From NCBI RefSeq assembly GCF_028743495.1, contig NZ_CP117968.1: a DNA stretch of 64,000 nt. One strand, written 5' to 3'. The first letter of the stretch is position 1; each line of letters starts with the position of its first letter. The notes under the pieces were generated by a model. The model saw nothing but the letters and a program-made list of their open reading frames with translations. It did no database searches and was not told where the DNA came from. This stretch comes from Allobacillus halotolerans (GTDB lineage: Bacteria > Bacillota > Bacilli > Bacillales > Alkalibacillaceae). The translations under genes and the position numbers were made by a program. Below are positions 43,546 to 52,134 of the stretch, in pieces.

Positions 43546-44325
43546 TTAACTAACCTTATGTTCCAATCGTAATTTATCCGCAATCATTGCGATGAACTCA
43601 CTGTTTGTCGGTTTCGCTTTGGAAACGCTCACAGTATAACCGAATATTGCTGACAATGAATCAATATTACCACGATTCCAAGCTACCTCAATGGCATGGC
43701 GTATCGCACGCTCAACACGTGAAGCTGTTGTATTGAATTTCTTTGCGATATCCGGATAAAGAACTTTCGTAATTGAACCGAGCAACTCAATATCATGATA
43801 AACCATCGAGATTGCTTCTCGTAAATACATATATCCTTTAATATGTGCTGGAACGCCAACTTCATGTATGATGGATGTAATGTTGGAATCTAAATCAATT
43901 TTCTTCGGTTGCACTACCCCAACACTATGCGTTTTCGTCGGAGACATGGATTGACCACCAGCCGCTTGAATAATCTGCTGTTTCAATTGCTCCATGTCAA
44001 AAGGCTTCATCATGTAGTATGTAGCCCCTAGATCAACAGCTTTTTTCGTGACTGATTCATGACCAAAAGCGGTTAACATGATGACGTTAGGTAAAGCTTC
44101 GACATCTAACTGATGCATATTTTCTAATACGGCTAACCCATCGATATGTGGCATAATAATATCTAGAACCAATACATCTGGAACGGTTTCTTCCAACATA
44201 TTTAAACATTCTTTCCCATTATAAGCTGTTCCAACGACATCCATTCCTTCTTCTGTTAAATACTTTTCCAACATATGTACTAAATCTTTGTTGTCATCTG
44301 CAATTGCTACGTTAATTTTTTCCAT
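43546..44325 (-). CDS. spo0A: Spo0A, master regulator of sporulation
   Basis: 259 residues. Receiver domain 1-125 with acidic pocket Asp10-Asp11, phosphoacceptor Asp55 in VLVLDIIMPHIDG, and Lys in MMKPFD. The effector domain (about 145-259) contains the highly conserved GYMYLREAISMVYHDIELLG and ASRVERAIRHAIEVAWNRG recognition helices. When phosphorylated it controls entry into sporulation. GGAGGG lies upstream of its ATG. Two 0A-box-like sites lie about 145-175 bases upstream, fitting autoregulation. Confidence 0.98.
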   Translation of the reverse strand: MEKINVAIADDNKDLVHMLEKYLTEEGMDVVGTAYNGKECLNMLEETVPDVLVLDIIMPHIDGLAVLENMHQLDVEALPNVIMLTAFGHESVTKKAVDLGATYYMMKPFDMEQLKQQIIQAAGGQSMSPTKTHSVGVVQPKKIDLDSNITSIIHEVGVPAHIKGYMYLREAISMVYHDIELLGSITKVLYPDIAKKFNTTASRVERAIRHAIEVAWNRGNIDSLSAIFGYTVSVSKAKPTNSEFIAMIADKLRLEHKVS

Positions 44326-44470
44326 AATTACCCTCCAACTTTGTAAATTCCATTTCCTTCTACGTTATAACTTCTCTAAATAACCCAAATCTCCTCTTTT
44401 TTCTTTAAATTTTTTTAAATATTTTATAAAACAAGTGTTTTTCTTATGATTACTTAATTTTTCGTTGAGT

Positions 44471-44499
44471 TTCTACAAAATATGATAAAATTTGTCGAA
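44471..44499. promoter_or_regulatory. Pair of 0A boxes upstream of spo0A
   Basis: TTTGTCGAA on the plus strand (44491-44499) is a full match to the core 0A box TGTCGAA. TTTGTAGAA on the minus strand (44479-44471) differs by one base. The two face each other with 11 bases between, in the spoIVB-spo0A gap, where B. subtilis also has Spo0A sites controlling spo0A. Confidence 0.6.
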
Positions 44500-44512
44500 A
44501 ATATTATGTAAA

Positions 44513-44540
44513 TTAACCAGTCGGGATACCGACTGGTTAA
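44513..44540 (-). terminator. Hairpin after spoIVB
   Basis: A perfect 12-bp stem, TTAACCAGTCGG with its complement, around GATA, three bases past the spoIVB stop. The following tract on the minus strand is only weakly T-rich. Confidence 0.7.
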
Positions 44541-44543
44541 TGG

Positions 44544-45617
44544 TTAGCTTGCTAAGGCTGTTTGTTTATTTGCTATTTGTAGACCTGCTTCATTTAACAT
44601 CCATTCCACATGTACACCATATCCGCTTTTTGAATCATTTAAAAACACATGAGTAACTGCTCCAACCAGCTTTCCATCTTGAATAATCGGACTTCCGCTC
44701 ATTCCTTGGACAATGCCACCTGTTTCTTTAAGCAACCGTTCATCGGTAACTTTAATGATCATTCCTTTTGTTGCTGCTTTTTTTGAAGGTTTTGAACTGA
44801 CAATCTCCACATCAAAGCTTTCCACTTCATCGCCTTCAACGACTGTATATATTTTAGCTTTACCTTTTTTGACTTCATCCGATGAGGCTACAGGGATCGG
44901 CTCTTTTTCGGAAAACAATTCTGCTCCTTTAGTAACTTTGCCAAAAATGCCGTAATCACTGTTCTTTTGAATCGTGCCTAAGCTTTTATCTTTCATTGAA
45001 AAGCGTGCTTTTTTCTCACCAGGGACACCATTTTCTCCTTTATTTATTGATGTAACCTGTGATTGAACGATTTTACCATTATAAATATCCATTGGTTTTT
45101 TTGAATGCTGATCGGTTATCCTATGACCAAGTGCACCGTATTTCTGGAATGTTGGATCATAAAAAGTCATTGTTCCAATACCTGCAGTTGCATCTTTAAT
45201 GAATAAACCTAACTTCAGTTCATCATCAATTTCGTACGGCTTCAAGTTAACAGGGAAGATATTTTCTTTCCTTTTGATCATTAACTCGACCGTGTCAGAT
45301 TTCTTGGTCATCCGTTCTAATAATGAAGTGAATTCGCTCATGTTTTCAATTTTAGCTTGGTTTACACGGATAATAATGTCACCAACTTGTAGACCTGATT
45401 GCTTAGCAGGGGAAACTTTTCCATCTGCTGTCTCGATTTCACTGAAACCTGCAACGACTACGCCAGCAGTGTGTAATTGTACGCCTACTGATTGGCCACC
45501 AGGTATGACGTGAGTTACGGTTGGTTGGTCTTCCGCTAAAACAATGGTGTCGGATGCGAATGGAGTGATGAACGAAACAAGGAGAATCATTAAAAGGGTG
45601 ACGCGGGAACGAATCAT
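44544..45617 (-). CDS. spoIVB: SpoIVB serine peptidase
   Basis: 357 residues against 426 in B. subtilis; about 65 residues are missing between the N-terminal anchor (1-28) and the VIPGGQSVGVQLH segment. PDZ domain at about 40-125. Catalytic elements of the S55 family: His165 in YGALGHRI, an Asp at about 292 in KVTDERLL, and Ser309 in IVQGMSGSPII. It is secreted by the forespore and cuts SpoIVFA to start sigma-K processing. GAGGAG lies upstream of the ATG. It follows recN, and spo0A is next, as in B. subtilis. Confidence 0.94.
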   Translation of the reverse strand: MIRSRVTLLMILLVSFITPFASDTIVLAEDQPTVTHVIPGGQSVGVQLHTAGVVVAGFSEIETADGKVSPAKQSGLQVGDIIIRVNQAKIENMSEFTSLLERMTKKSDTVELMIKRKENIFPVNLKPYEIDDELKLGLFIKDATAGIGTMTFYDPTFQKYGALGHRITDQHSKKPMDIYNGKIVQSQVTSINKGENGVPGEKKARFSMKDKSLGTIQKNSDYGIFGKVTKGAELFSEKEPIPVASSDEVKKGKAKIYTVVEGDEVESFDVEIVSSKPSKKAATKGMIIKVTDERLLKETGGIVQGMSGSPIIQDGKLVGAVTHVFLNDSKSGYGVHVEWMLNEAGLQIANKQTALAS

Positions 45618-45803
45618 ATATTCAACTCCTCATTTCATGGTGTTTTCATCTTCTGATGTTTCACCATTAATTTGAGCTAAATCGATGGTTTTTAAACGAC
45701 TTAATACCATGCAATGAAGTTTAACTTTTCCTTTTATGAGTGAAATTATGACGTATAGATCGCATTTTTTATGAAGATTTTGATTTAAGAAAGGTTTGGA
45801 TAA

Positions 45804-45833
45804 TAAAAAAAGCTATCCGATTACCAGATAGCA
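45804..45833 (-). terminator. Terminator of recN
   Basis: GCTATCTGG-loop-CGGATAGC followed by TTTTTTT on the minus strand, 12 bases past the recN stop. Confidence 0.85.
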
Positions 45834-45845
45834 TGAAAATAATTA

Positions 45846-47567
45846 TTATGCATTTTTCAACTGAATCGATTGTTCAATCAGTTCTTTGGCATGTTGTTTA
45901 GTTGATTCTGTCATTGTTTCTCCAGAAATCATCCGACCGATCTCTTCTATCGCCTGTTCATCGGTCAATAAATTGACTGTTGTTCGTGTCGATTCACCAT
46001 TTTTTTGAATTTTTTCAATACGGTAATGTTGATCAGCCATTGCCGCTACTTGCGGTAAATGGGAAATACAGAGTACTTGAGAACCTTTAGAAATATCAAC
46101 GATTTTTTGAGCGATCGCTTGTGCGACCCGGCCACTGACTCCTGTATCGACTTCATCGAAAATTACGCTCGTAATCCCTTGGTGCTTAGAAAAGATTCGT
46201 TTTAGCGCAAGCATAATTCTTGAGATTTCACCGCCTGAAGCCACTTTGTGGAGAGGCTTTAAGGGTTCTCCTGGATTTGTGCTAATTTTGAATTGCACTT
46301 GATCAAAACCTTCATGAGTCAATCTGATTGATTTATCTTTCCAATTCACATCACCTGAAGGTTGCGTGAAGTCAACTTCAAAAACCGCTTTTTCTAAATA
46401 TAAGTCCTTCAATTCCTGTTGAATTTCTTTCGTTAAGTCAACGCTGATCTTTTTCCGTAGTGTATGCAGCTGTTCTGCTTCAATTAAGGCATCCTTAGTC
46501 AGTTCATCAATCTGCTTTTCGTAAGACTGTAGATGAGTTTCGCGATGTTGAAGTTGCTCAAGTTCTTCTTCCATTTTAGCCATATGAGACATGAGCCCTT
46601 CCAAATCTTTATTGTACTTTCTCTTCAGTCGATTTAATTCAAATAATCTGGATTCAATCTCATTTAGCCGATCAGGATGAAATTCCATCTGATCTAATTC
46701 ATGCCGGATATCAAAGCTTAATTCCTCTAAAGCAAAATAATGTGACTTCATTTGTTCTGAAATCTTTTGTAATTGGTCATCTACATCTTCAATTTGTTCG
46801 AGTGCATTCATCGCATTGGATAAGAAATCAAGTCCTCTGTTTTCACCATAAAGGGAGCCATAAGCTGTTTGAAGTCCATCAAAAATCCGCTCATAATTCG
46901 CTAACTGATTTCGTTCTTTTTCCAATTGTACGTCTTCATTCGGTTCCAGTTGAGCTTCTTGAAGTTCACTCAATTGAAAAGTCAGTAAGTCTAGACGTTC
47001 GTTCGTTTTATGTTCGCTTTCAGAAAGCTCTTTCATTCGTTCTTTAGCTTTCTTCAGTTCATTAAAAATCATTAAATAATCATTTTTAGAAGAGGTTATT
47101 TTTTTTGCATCAAATTGATCCATCAACTCAATATGCTGTTCAGGATTCATTAATGATTGTGTTTCATGTTGGCTATGTATATCAATTAGCTTACTTCCAA
47201 CTTCTTTCAGGATTGCTAAAGTCACCAATTTATGATTTACCCGACATATACTTTTTCCTTTAGCCGTTATGTATCGTTCTAAAATGATATTTCCTTCTTC
47301 ATCAATCGGTAAATGAAAATGCGAAAGTACATCATATACTTCATGTTTTTCATCATCAATAAAGAAGAGTCCTTCAATCCTTGCTTGGTCTTGATTGTGA
47401 CGTACAAATTCAACTGAAGCCCGTGCACCTGCCAACAATTGAATTGCATCAATAATAATGGATTTACCAGCCCCTGTTTCCCCTGTAAGCACGGTTAATC
47501 CATCTTTAAAATCTAATGTTATTTCATCAATGATTGCAAAATCTTTGATTGAAAGTTGACCAAGCAT
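45846..47567 (-). CDS. recN: RecN, DNA repair ATPase
   Basis: 573 residues, SMC-like. Walker A GETGAGKSIIIDAIQLL near the N-terminus, two coiled-coil arms (about residues 160-380), ABC signature VASGGEISRIMLALKRI, Walker B SVIFDEVDTGVSGR. It gathers at DNA double-strand breaks. It follows argR by 13 bases in the B. subtilis order. I did not find a clear LexA site nearby. Confidence 0.96.
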   Translation of the reverse strand: MLGQLSIKDFAIIDEITLDFKDGLTVLTGETGAGKSIIIDAIQLLAGARASVEFVRHNQDQARIEGLFFIDDEKHEVYDVLSHFHLPIDEEGNIILERYITAKGKSICRVNHKLVTLAILKEVGSKLIDIHSQHETQSLMNPEQHIELMDQFDAKKITSSKNDYLMIFNELKKAKERMKELSESEHKTNERLDLLTFQLSELQEAQLEPNEDVQLEKERNQLANYERIFDGLQTAYGSLYGENRGLDFLSNAMNALEQIEDVDDQLQKISEQMKSHYFALEELSFDIRHELDQMEFHPDRLNEIESRLFELNRLKRKYNKDLEGLMSHMAKMEEELEQLQHRETHLQSYEKQIDELTKDALIEAEQLHTLRKKISVDLTKEIQQELKDLYLEKAVFEVDFTQPSGDVNWKDKSIRLTHEGFDQVQFKISTNPGEPLKPLHKVASGGEISRIMLALKRIFSKHQGITSVIFDEVDTGVSGRVAQAIAQKIVDISKGSQVLCISHLPQVAAMADQHYRIEKIQKNGESTRTTVNLLTDEQAIEEIGRMISGETMTESTKQHAKELIEQSIQLKNA

Positions 47568-47580
47568 TGTGTCACCTCAA

Positions 47581-48033
47581 TTAATAAATCATTTCCATAA
47601 ATCGTTCATATACTGCCGCACGACTTTCTTCCGATCGACAAATAATTAAGCAAGTATCGTCTCCACAAATAGTTCCCATCATATTTTCCCAATCCAATTG
47701 ATCGATTAAAGCACCAACCGATTGAGCATTACCAGGCAATGTTTTTAAAACAATAAAACAGTTGGCCTGATCGATTGTCACTAAATTGTCCATTAAAGAC
47801 CGGGAGAGCTTTTCACGAGGATTTCCAGTTGATTTAATCGGTAAGCTGTATTTATACGTTCCTTTTTCCGTCGGCACTTTGACCAATTGGAGTTCTTTAA
47901 TATCACGTGAGATTGTCGCTTGCGTTACATTATAACCTTGTTCATTGAACTGGCGAACGAGTTCATCTTGCGTCTCGATCTCATTCTTTGTAATAATCTC
48001 ACGCATTTTAATTAACCGTTGCGTCTTTTTCAC
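47581..48033 (-). CDS. argR: Arginine repressor ArgR/AhrC
   Basis: 150 residues (B. subtilis AhrC 149). N-terminal winged helix with NVTQATISRDIKELQLVKV, the recognition helix, and the C-terminal oligomerisation and arginine-binding domain with GTICGDDTCLIICRS, the GDDT being the arginine contact. It controls arginine synthesis and breakdown. It lies between tlyA (73-base gap) and recN. Confidence 0.95.
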   Translation of the reverse strand: MKKTQRLIKMREIITKNEIETQDELVRQFNEQGYNVTQATISRDIKELQLVKVPTEKGTYKYSLPIKSTGNPREKLSRSLMDNLVTIDQANCFIVLKTLPGNAQSVGALIDQLDWENMMGTICGDDTCLIICRSEESRAAVYERFMEMIY

Positions 48034-48106
48034 TTGTCATTCCTCACTATTCCTAAAGGTTACGACATTTTCACCATTGCAAGTACACAGACTTTAACCA
48101 AGGTTC

Positions 48107-48913
48107 TTATAAAGATTGATGAGCTGATGAAATGACCTCATTAATTTTATCACTGATGAGATCTATTTCTCCTTCTGTCGACCACTTTGCGTGAATCAAA
48201 TATTCGATGTTCCCATCACCACCCGTAATAGGTGAATAACTTAATGCTATGGCTTGAAAGCCCTCAGAAACGATAAAGTCTGTTAGCTCACGGATGACTT
48301 TTTCATGCGTCTTTGGATTGCGGACAATCCCTTTTTTCCCGACTTCTTCTTTTCCTGCTTCAAACTGAGGTTTAATTAAAGCTATAATATCAGTATCATC
48401 TTGTACAAGCTTTTTTATCGTGGGGAAAATTAATCGCAGAGATATAAATGAAACATCCGTTACAACAAAATTCGGATTACCGTATTTTAGATCTTCAGGT
48501 GTGACATAGCGAAAATTCATTCGCTCCATGACATGCACACGTTCATCACTTCTCATTTTCCAGTCAAGCTGGTTATATCCTACATCGATGGCATAAACTT
48601 CCTTGGCACCAAAAGATAAGGCGCAATCCGTAAAACCACCTGTAGAAGAACCAATATCCATCACTAACTTATTAGCAATATTGACATTAAATTCTTTTAA
48701 CGCTTTTTCTAACTTCAAGCCACCTCGACTTACATAAGGTACTGCTTTTCCTTTAACGGTAATTTTTGTATTTGGATCGATCTTAACACCCGGCTTGTCC
48801 AATAGCTCGTTTTCCGAGTGAACAAGACCGGCCATTATAGATCGTTTTGCTTTTTCTCTTGTTTCAAAATAACCTTTTTCGACTAAAAGGACATCTAATC
48901 GAACTCTTTTCAT
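48107..48913 (-). CDS. tlyA: TlyA family rRNA 2'-O-methyltransferase (YqxC-like)
   Basis: 268 residues (B. subtilis YqxC 281). S4 RNA-binding domain at 1-62 (RLDVLLVEKGYFETREKAKR), then an FtsJ-like methyltransferase domain with the SAM motif VMDIGSSTGGFTDCALSFGA and the KDKE-type residues in VTDVSFISLR and LIKPQFEAGKEEVGKKG. Members methylate 16S and/or 23S rRNA; which applies here is not visible. It lies three bases after dxs, so it shares that transcript. Confidence 0.92.
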   Translation of the reverse strand: MKRVRLDVLLVEKGYFETREKAKRSIMAGLVHSENELLDKPGVKIDPNTKITVKGKAVPYVSRGGLKLEKALKEFNVNIANKLVMDIGSSTGGFTDCALSFGAKEVYAIDVGYNQLDWKMRSDERVHVMERMNFRYVTPEDLKYGNPNFVVTDVSFISLRLIFPTIKKLVQDDTDIIALIKPQFEAGKEEVGKKGIVRNPKTHEKVIRELTDFIVSEGFQAIALSYSPITGGDGNIEYLIHAKWSTEGEIDLISDKINEVISSAHQSL

Positions 48914-48916
48914 ACG

Positions 48917-50809
48917 TTAAGCTCTTTTCTTTTGTAATGGTACAATTCGTTTAATCTTCTTCTTAACATTTTCTACAGTTAAACCTGTTTCTTCAAGTAG
49001 CTCACCGACACTACCGTGTTCAACAAAATAATCTGGAAGTCCCATTCGATAAACATATGGGAATAAATAGTCTTCTTGTTCAATAAATTCAAGAACAGCG
49101 CTTCCGAAACCACCTTGTAAGGCATGCTCTTCTATCGTTAAAATCGGTATATTTTCTTTCACGATTTGTTTAATCATATTCTCATCCAACGGTTTAATAA
49201 AGCGCGCGTTAACTACGCGAACAGATAAACCTTCTTCGCTTAACTGATCAGCAGCTTTCAACGCCACATCAAGCATTGTACCAAATGCAAGGATGACACC
49301 ATCTTGTCCATTTTTAAGAACTTCCCAAGAACCGATTGGAACCTTTTCAAATGGAACGTCTTTTGGCGCCTCTTTTGCATTCCCACGAGGATACCGAATT
49401 GCCATTGGACCATCTGTTTGGTTCAATGCTGTATAAACCATATTCTGTGCCTCAGTCGCATCCTTCGGCATCATAATTCTCATATTTGGCAAATGCCGCA
49501 AGAAGGAAATGTCGAAAACACCTTGATGTGTTTCTCCGTCTGCTCCCACAAGACCAGCCCGGTCAATACCAAAGGTCACAGGTAAGTTTTGTCTGGCGAT
49601 ATCATGAACCACTTGGTCAAATCCTCGTTGCAAAAACGTCGAATAAATCGATAAGAATGGTTTCATTCCAACAGCTGCCAGTCCACCAGATACTGTTGTT
49701 GCATGCTGTTCAGCAATTCCGACATCAAATAAACGATCTGGAAATTCTTTCTTGAAATCTTCTAACTTTGATCCGACTGTCATTGCTGGAGTAATAGCGA
49801 CTACTTCTTCATCGTCTTTTGCGATTTTCATCAAGGAATCGCTGATCACCTTACTCCAAGCAGGGCCTGAACTGCTTTTTTTCAATGATTCACCTGAATC
49901 GATTTTATAGGGTCCAACACCATGCCATGTACCGATCGTATCCGATTCCGCTGGACGATAACCTTTACCTTTTTTCGTGATCACATGGAGGATTATTGGT
50001 CCTTCCGTTTTCTTCGCGTAACGAATTGAACGGAATAAATCTTCATAACTATGTCCATCAATTGGACCATAGTAAGTGAATCCAAGCTCTTCAAAGAACA
50101 TCCCCGGAACAACGAAATACTTCATACTGTCTTTCATTCGCTCGGCTGTTGATGCTAGTCGGCCTCCGATTGCAGGAACTTTTTTCAAAAGATATTCCAT
50201 TTCGTCTTTTACATAATTGTATCTTTGTCCACTCCGAAGTCGGCCCAACACATTGTGCAGAGCGCCTACGTTAGGGGCAATAGACATTTCGTTATCATTT
50301 AAAATGACAATCATATTTTTCTTCTCATGTCCGATATGATTTAATGCCTCAAGTGCCATTCCACCGGTCAACGCACCATCACCGATAATCGGAACAACAG
50401 CATGGTCTTCGCCACGAATGTCTCTCGCAATTGCCATTCCCATTGCTGCCGACAAAGAGGTGGAACTGTGACCAGTTTCCCAAATATCGTGGTCACTTTC
50501 CGAACGCTTAGGAAACCCGCAAAGTCCTTTATACTGTCTTAGTGTATTGAATCCTTCCATACGTCCCGTCAACATTTTATGGACGTATGCCTGGTGTCCA
50601 ACATCCCAAATAAATTTATCCTTTGGGCTGTCAAAAGCATGATGCAGAGCAATCGTCAATTCGACAACGCCTAAATTGGGACCTAAGTGGCCACCTGTCT
50701 TAGAAAGCTCCTCAATTAGAAAATGACGAACTTCTTTACTTAGTTTTTTTAACTCATCGATCGAGCATTGCTTGATATCAGATGGAGTCTTAATATCTTT
50801 AAGATCCAT
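48917..50809 (-). CDS. dxs: 1-deoxy-D-xylulose-5-phosphate synthase
   Basis: 630 residues (B. subtilis 633). Thiamin-diphosphate binding GDGALTGGMALEALNH and ILNDNEMSIAPNVGA, catalytic-region GHSSTSLSAAMGMA, pyrimidine domain DVGIAEQHATTVSGGLA. It makes the first intermediate of the methylerythritol phosphate isoprenoid route. It lies 17 bases after oapA, so OLE RNA, oapA and dxs could be read together. It and ispA flank the OLE-oapA pair. Confidence 0.97.
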   Translation of the reverse strand: MDLKDIKTPSDIKQCSIDELKKLSKEVRHFLIEELSKTGGHLGPNLGVVELTIALHHAFDSPKDKFIWDVGHQAYVHKMLTGRMEGFNTLRQYKGLCGFPKRSESDHDIWETGHSSTSLSAAMGMAIARDIRGEDHAVVPIIGDGALTGGMALEALNHIGHEKKNMIVILNDNEMSIAPNVGALHNVLGRLRSGQRYNYVKDEMEYLLKKVPAIGGRLASTAERMKDSMKYFVVPGMFFEELGFTYYGPIDGHSYEDLFRSIRYAKKTEGPIILHVITKKGKGYRPAESDTIGTWHGVGPYKIDSGESLKKSSSGPAWSKVISDSLMKIAKDDEEVVAITPAMTVGSKLEDFKKEFPDRLFDVGIAEQHATTVSGGLAAVGMKPFLSIYSTFLQRGFDQVVHDIARQNLPVTFGIDRAGLVGADGETHQGVFDISFLRHLPNMRIMMPKDATEAQNMVYTALNQTDGPMAIRYPRGNAKEAPKDVPFEKVPIGSWEVLKNGQDGVILAFGTMLDVALKAADQLSEEGLSVRVVNARFIKPLDENMIKQIVKENIPILTIEEHALQGGFGSAVLEFIEQEDYLFPYVYRMGLPDYFVEHGSVGELLEETGLTVENVKKKIKRIVPLQKKRA

Positions 50810-50826
50810 AATCCGGATCCCTCACC

Positions 50827-51435
50827 TTATGTTTTTATTTCTTTTCGCTTCTTTTTCTTTAAATCGGGTAAAATTTTAATATGCAACTTTTTATCGAAAA
50901 AAGCAAACATTTTCCCTACAACTAATATAATTTCTGTTGAGCGGTGAATGGCATATGTCTTCGCTATTGCTTTTCCACCAACCGTCAACGCGGCTACAAA
51001 GCTTGTTAGTGTGATATTTAATATGAATTGTAGGTTGGTTAGATCATTTGATTGAAATACGGCCGCCAATTGAATGACGACTAAAGTTGATGCTGCACCA
51101 CTAATGATCCCTGAAATATCCCCGATTACATCGTTACAAAATGTAGCAAATCGATCTGCATTTCTCACGATGACAATCGCTTCTCGTGCACCTGTCACTT
51201 TTTCAGAAGCCATCGAATGAAATGGCTTTTCATTTGCAGCTGCAGCAGCTACTCCCATCATATCAAAGAATACACCAATCAATACAATAAATAAAACAAT
51301 AAGTAAGCCTAAATACCAGCTTGTACCTTCTAACGAAGCATTTGATATAACTGAAAAAATGGCCGCTAACACAGCAGTGATAACGGCAATTCCAATACTA
51401 AATTTAATTGAACGTTTTAACAAACTTTTTTTCAT
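50827..51435 (-). CDS. oapA: OapA, OLE RNA-associated membrane protein
   Basis: 202 residues from the ATG at 51435, which has GATGAGGG upstream; the longer ATG at 51447 overlaps that site. About four membrane spans (residues 14-31, 42-58, and two between 110 and 160) and a basic C-terminus (DLKKKKRKEIKT). The DxxxD motif reported for OapA is present as Asp102-VIG-Asp106, within FATFCNDVIGDISG. The segment DMMGVAAAAANEKPFHSMA resembles CNNM/CorC-type magnesium transporters. OapA binds OLE RNA and carries it to the membrane. It lies directly downstream of the OLE gene, the hallmark arrangement. Confidence 0.93.
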   Translation of the reverse strand: MKKSLLKRSIKFSIGIAVITAVLAAIFSVISNASLEGTSWYLGLLIVLFIVLIGVFFDMMGVAAAAANEKPFHSMASEKVTGAREAIVIVRNADRFATFCNDVIGDISGIISGAASTLVVIQLAAVFQSNDLTNLQFILNITLTSFVAALTVGGKAIAKTYAIHRSTEIILVVGKMFAFFDKKLHIKILPDLKKKKRKEIKT

Positions 51436-51479
51436 AAGTACCCTCATCTAAGCGCATACTAACCAAATAACGCATATGT

Positions 51480-52089
51480 ATCGAGGGAATGGACACTTAA
51501 ATGGTAAAAATTGTGGCTTAGGTCCAGTAGGTTTTCCCAAGTCACTACCATGTGTTGCCACATTGGCGGTTTCCCTTTAAAGCAACCTTAGCCGCGTCAC
51601 CGCCAGCTAGACTGGATTACCACTTAGTCCACACCATAATCCCATTTAAGTGCATGTTACGACAGTCTAGGAGATTTCCTCAACAACCTTTGACCATTTC
51701 CTAGCCTCTTTTGCAGTAATTATTTCATGCAATTGTGCTCACACGCTGTAACGACGGCCAATCGTTTCACCATGTTAAATTGCAATCCCCTAACTACCAC
51801 TCAAGGCAGGCTACGCTGCCGATAGAGTTCCCCCCTATCCAGCAGGTTCATACCCCACTTCATATCTCGATAAGCGCAATCATCGAAACACAATAGTGGG
51901 CCTCCGCGGAAGCAGGGTCTACGCCCACATGCCTTTGTGGATCGCCCTACAACCTTAACTCCCAGCATTGACCCCAGGCTGGGCGCCTCAAGCCAACACA
52001 AGGAACTTCATCGATGTGCCCTTTGGCGGATTTTTAGGCCCGCCTTCAGAAATGGAGGGTCGACTAGAATACTGTTCCACTCCCTAATT
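51480..52089 (-). ncRNA. ole: OLE RNA (ornate, large, extremophilic)
   Basis: A roughly 610-nt structured RNA, the known size, in the known place between ispA and oapA-dxs. Its GC content is clearly higher than the flanking intergenic DNA. Helices visible by eye: CTAGACTG 51663-51670 with 51607-51614; GGCGGT 51604-51599 with ACCGCC 51570-51565; GGCGG 52044-52040 with CCGCC 52029-52025. Short open frames inside (such as 51801-52001 and 51937-52143) lack family support. The 5' end is set by a sigma-A promoter at 52096-52124; the 3' end is estimated from the usual length. It forms a membrane ribonucleoprotein with OapA and affects tolerance to cold, short-chain alcohols and magnesium. Confidence 0.92.
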
Positions 52090-52095
52090 AATTTT

Positions 52096-52124
52096 ATTTT
52101 ATCACAGAAGTTATGTTCATACAA
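52096..52124 (-). promoter_or_regulatory. Sigma-A promoter of the OLE RNA
   Basis: On the minus strand TTGTAT (52124-52119), a spacer of exactly 17 bases, and TAAAAT (52101-52096). It predicts a start near 52089, at the upstream edge of the GC-rich OLE sequence. It lies wholly in the gap after ispA (stop at 52135). Confidence 0.7.
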
Positions 52125-52134
52125 TTTATTGAAC

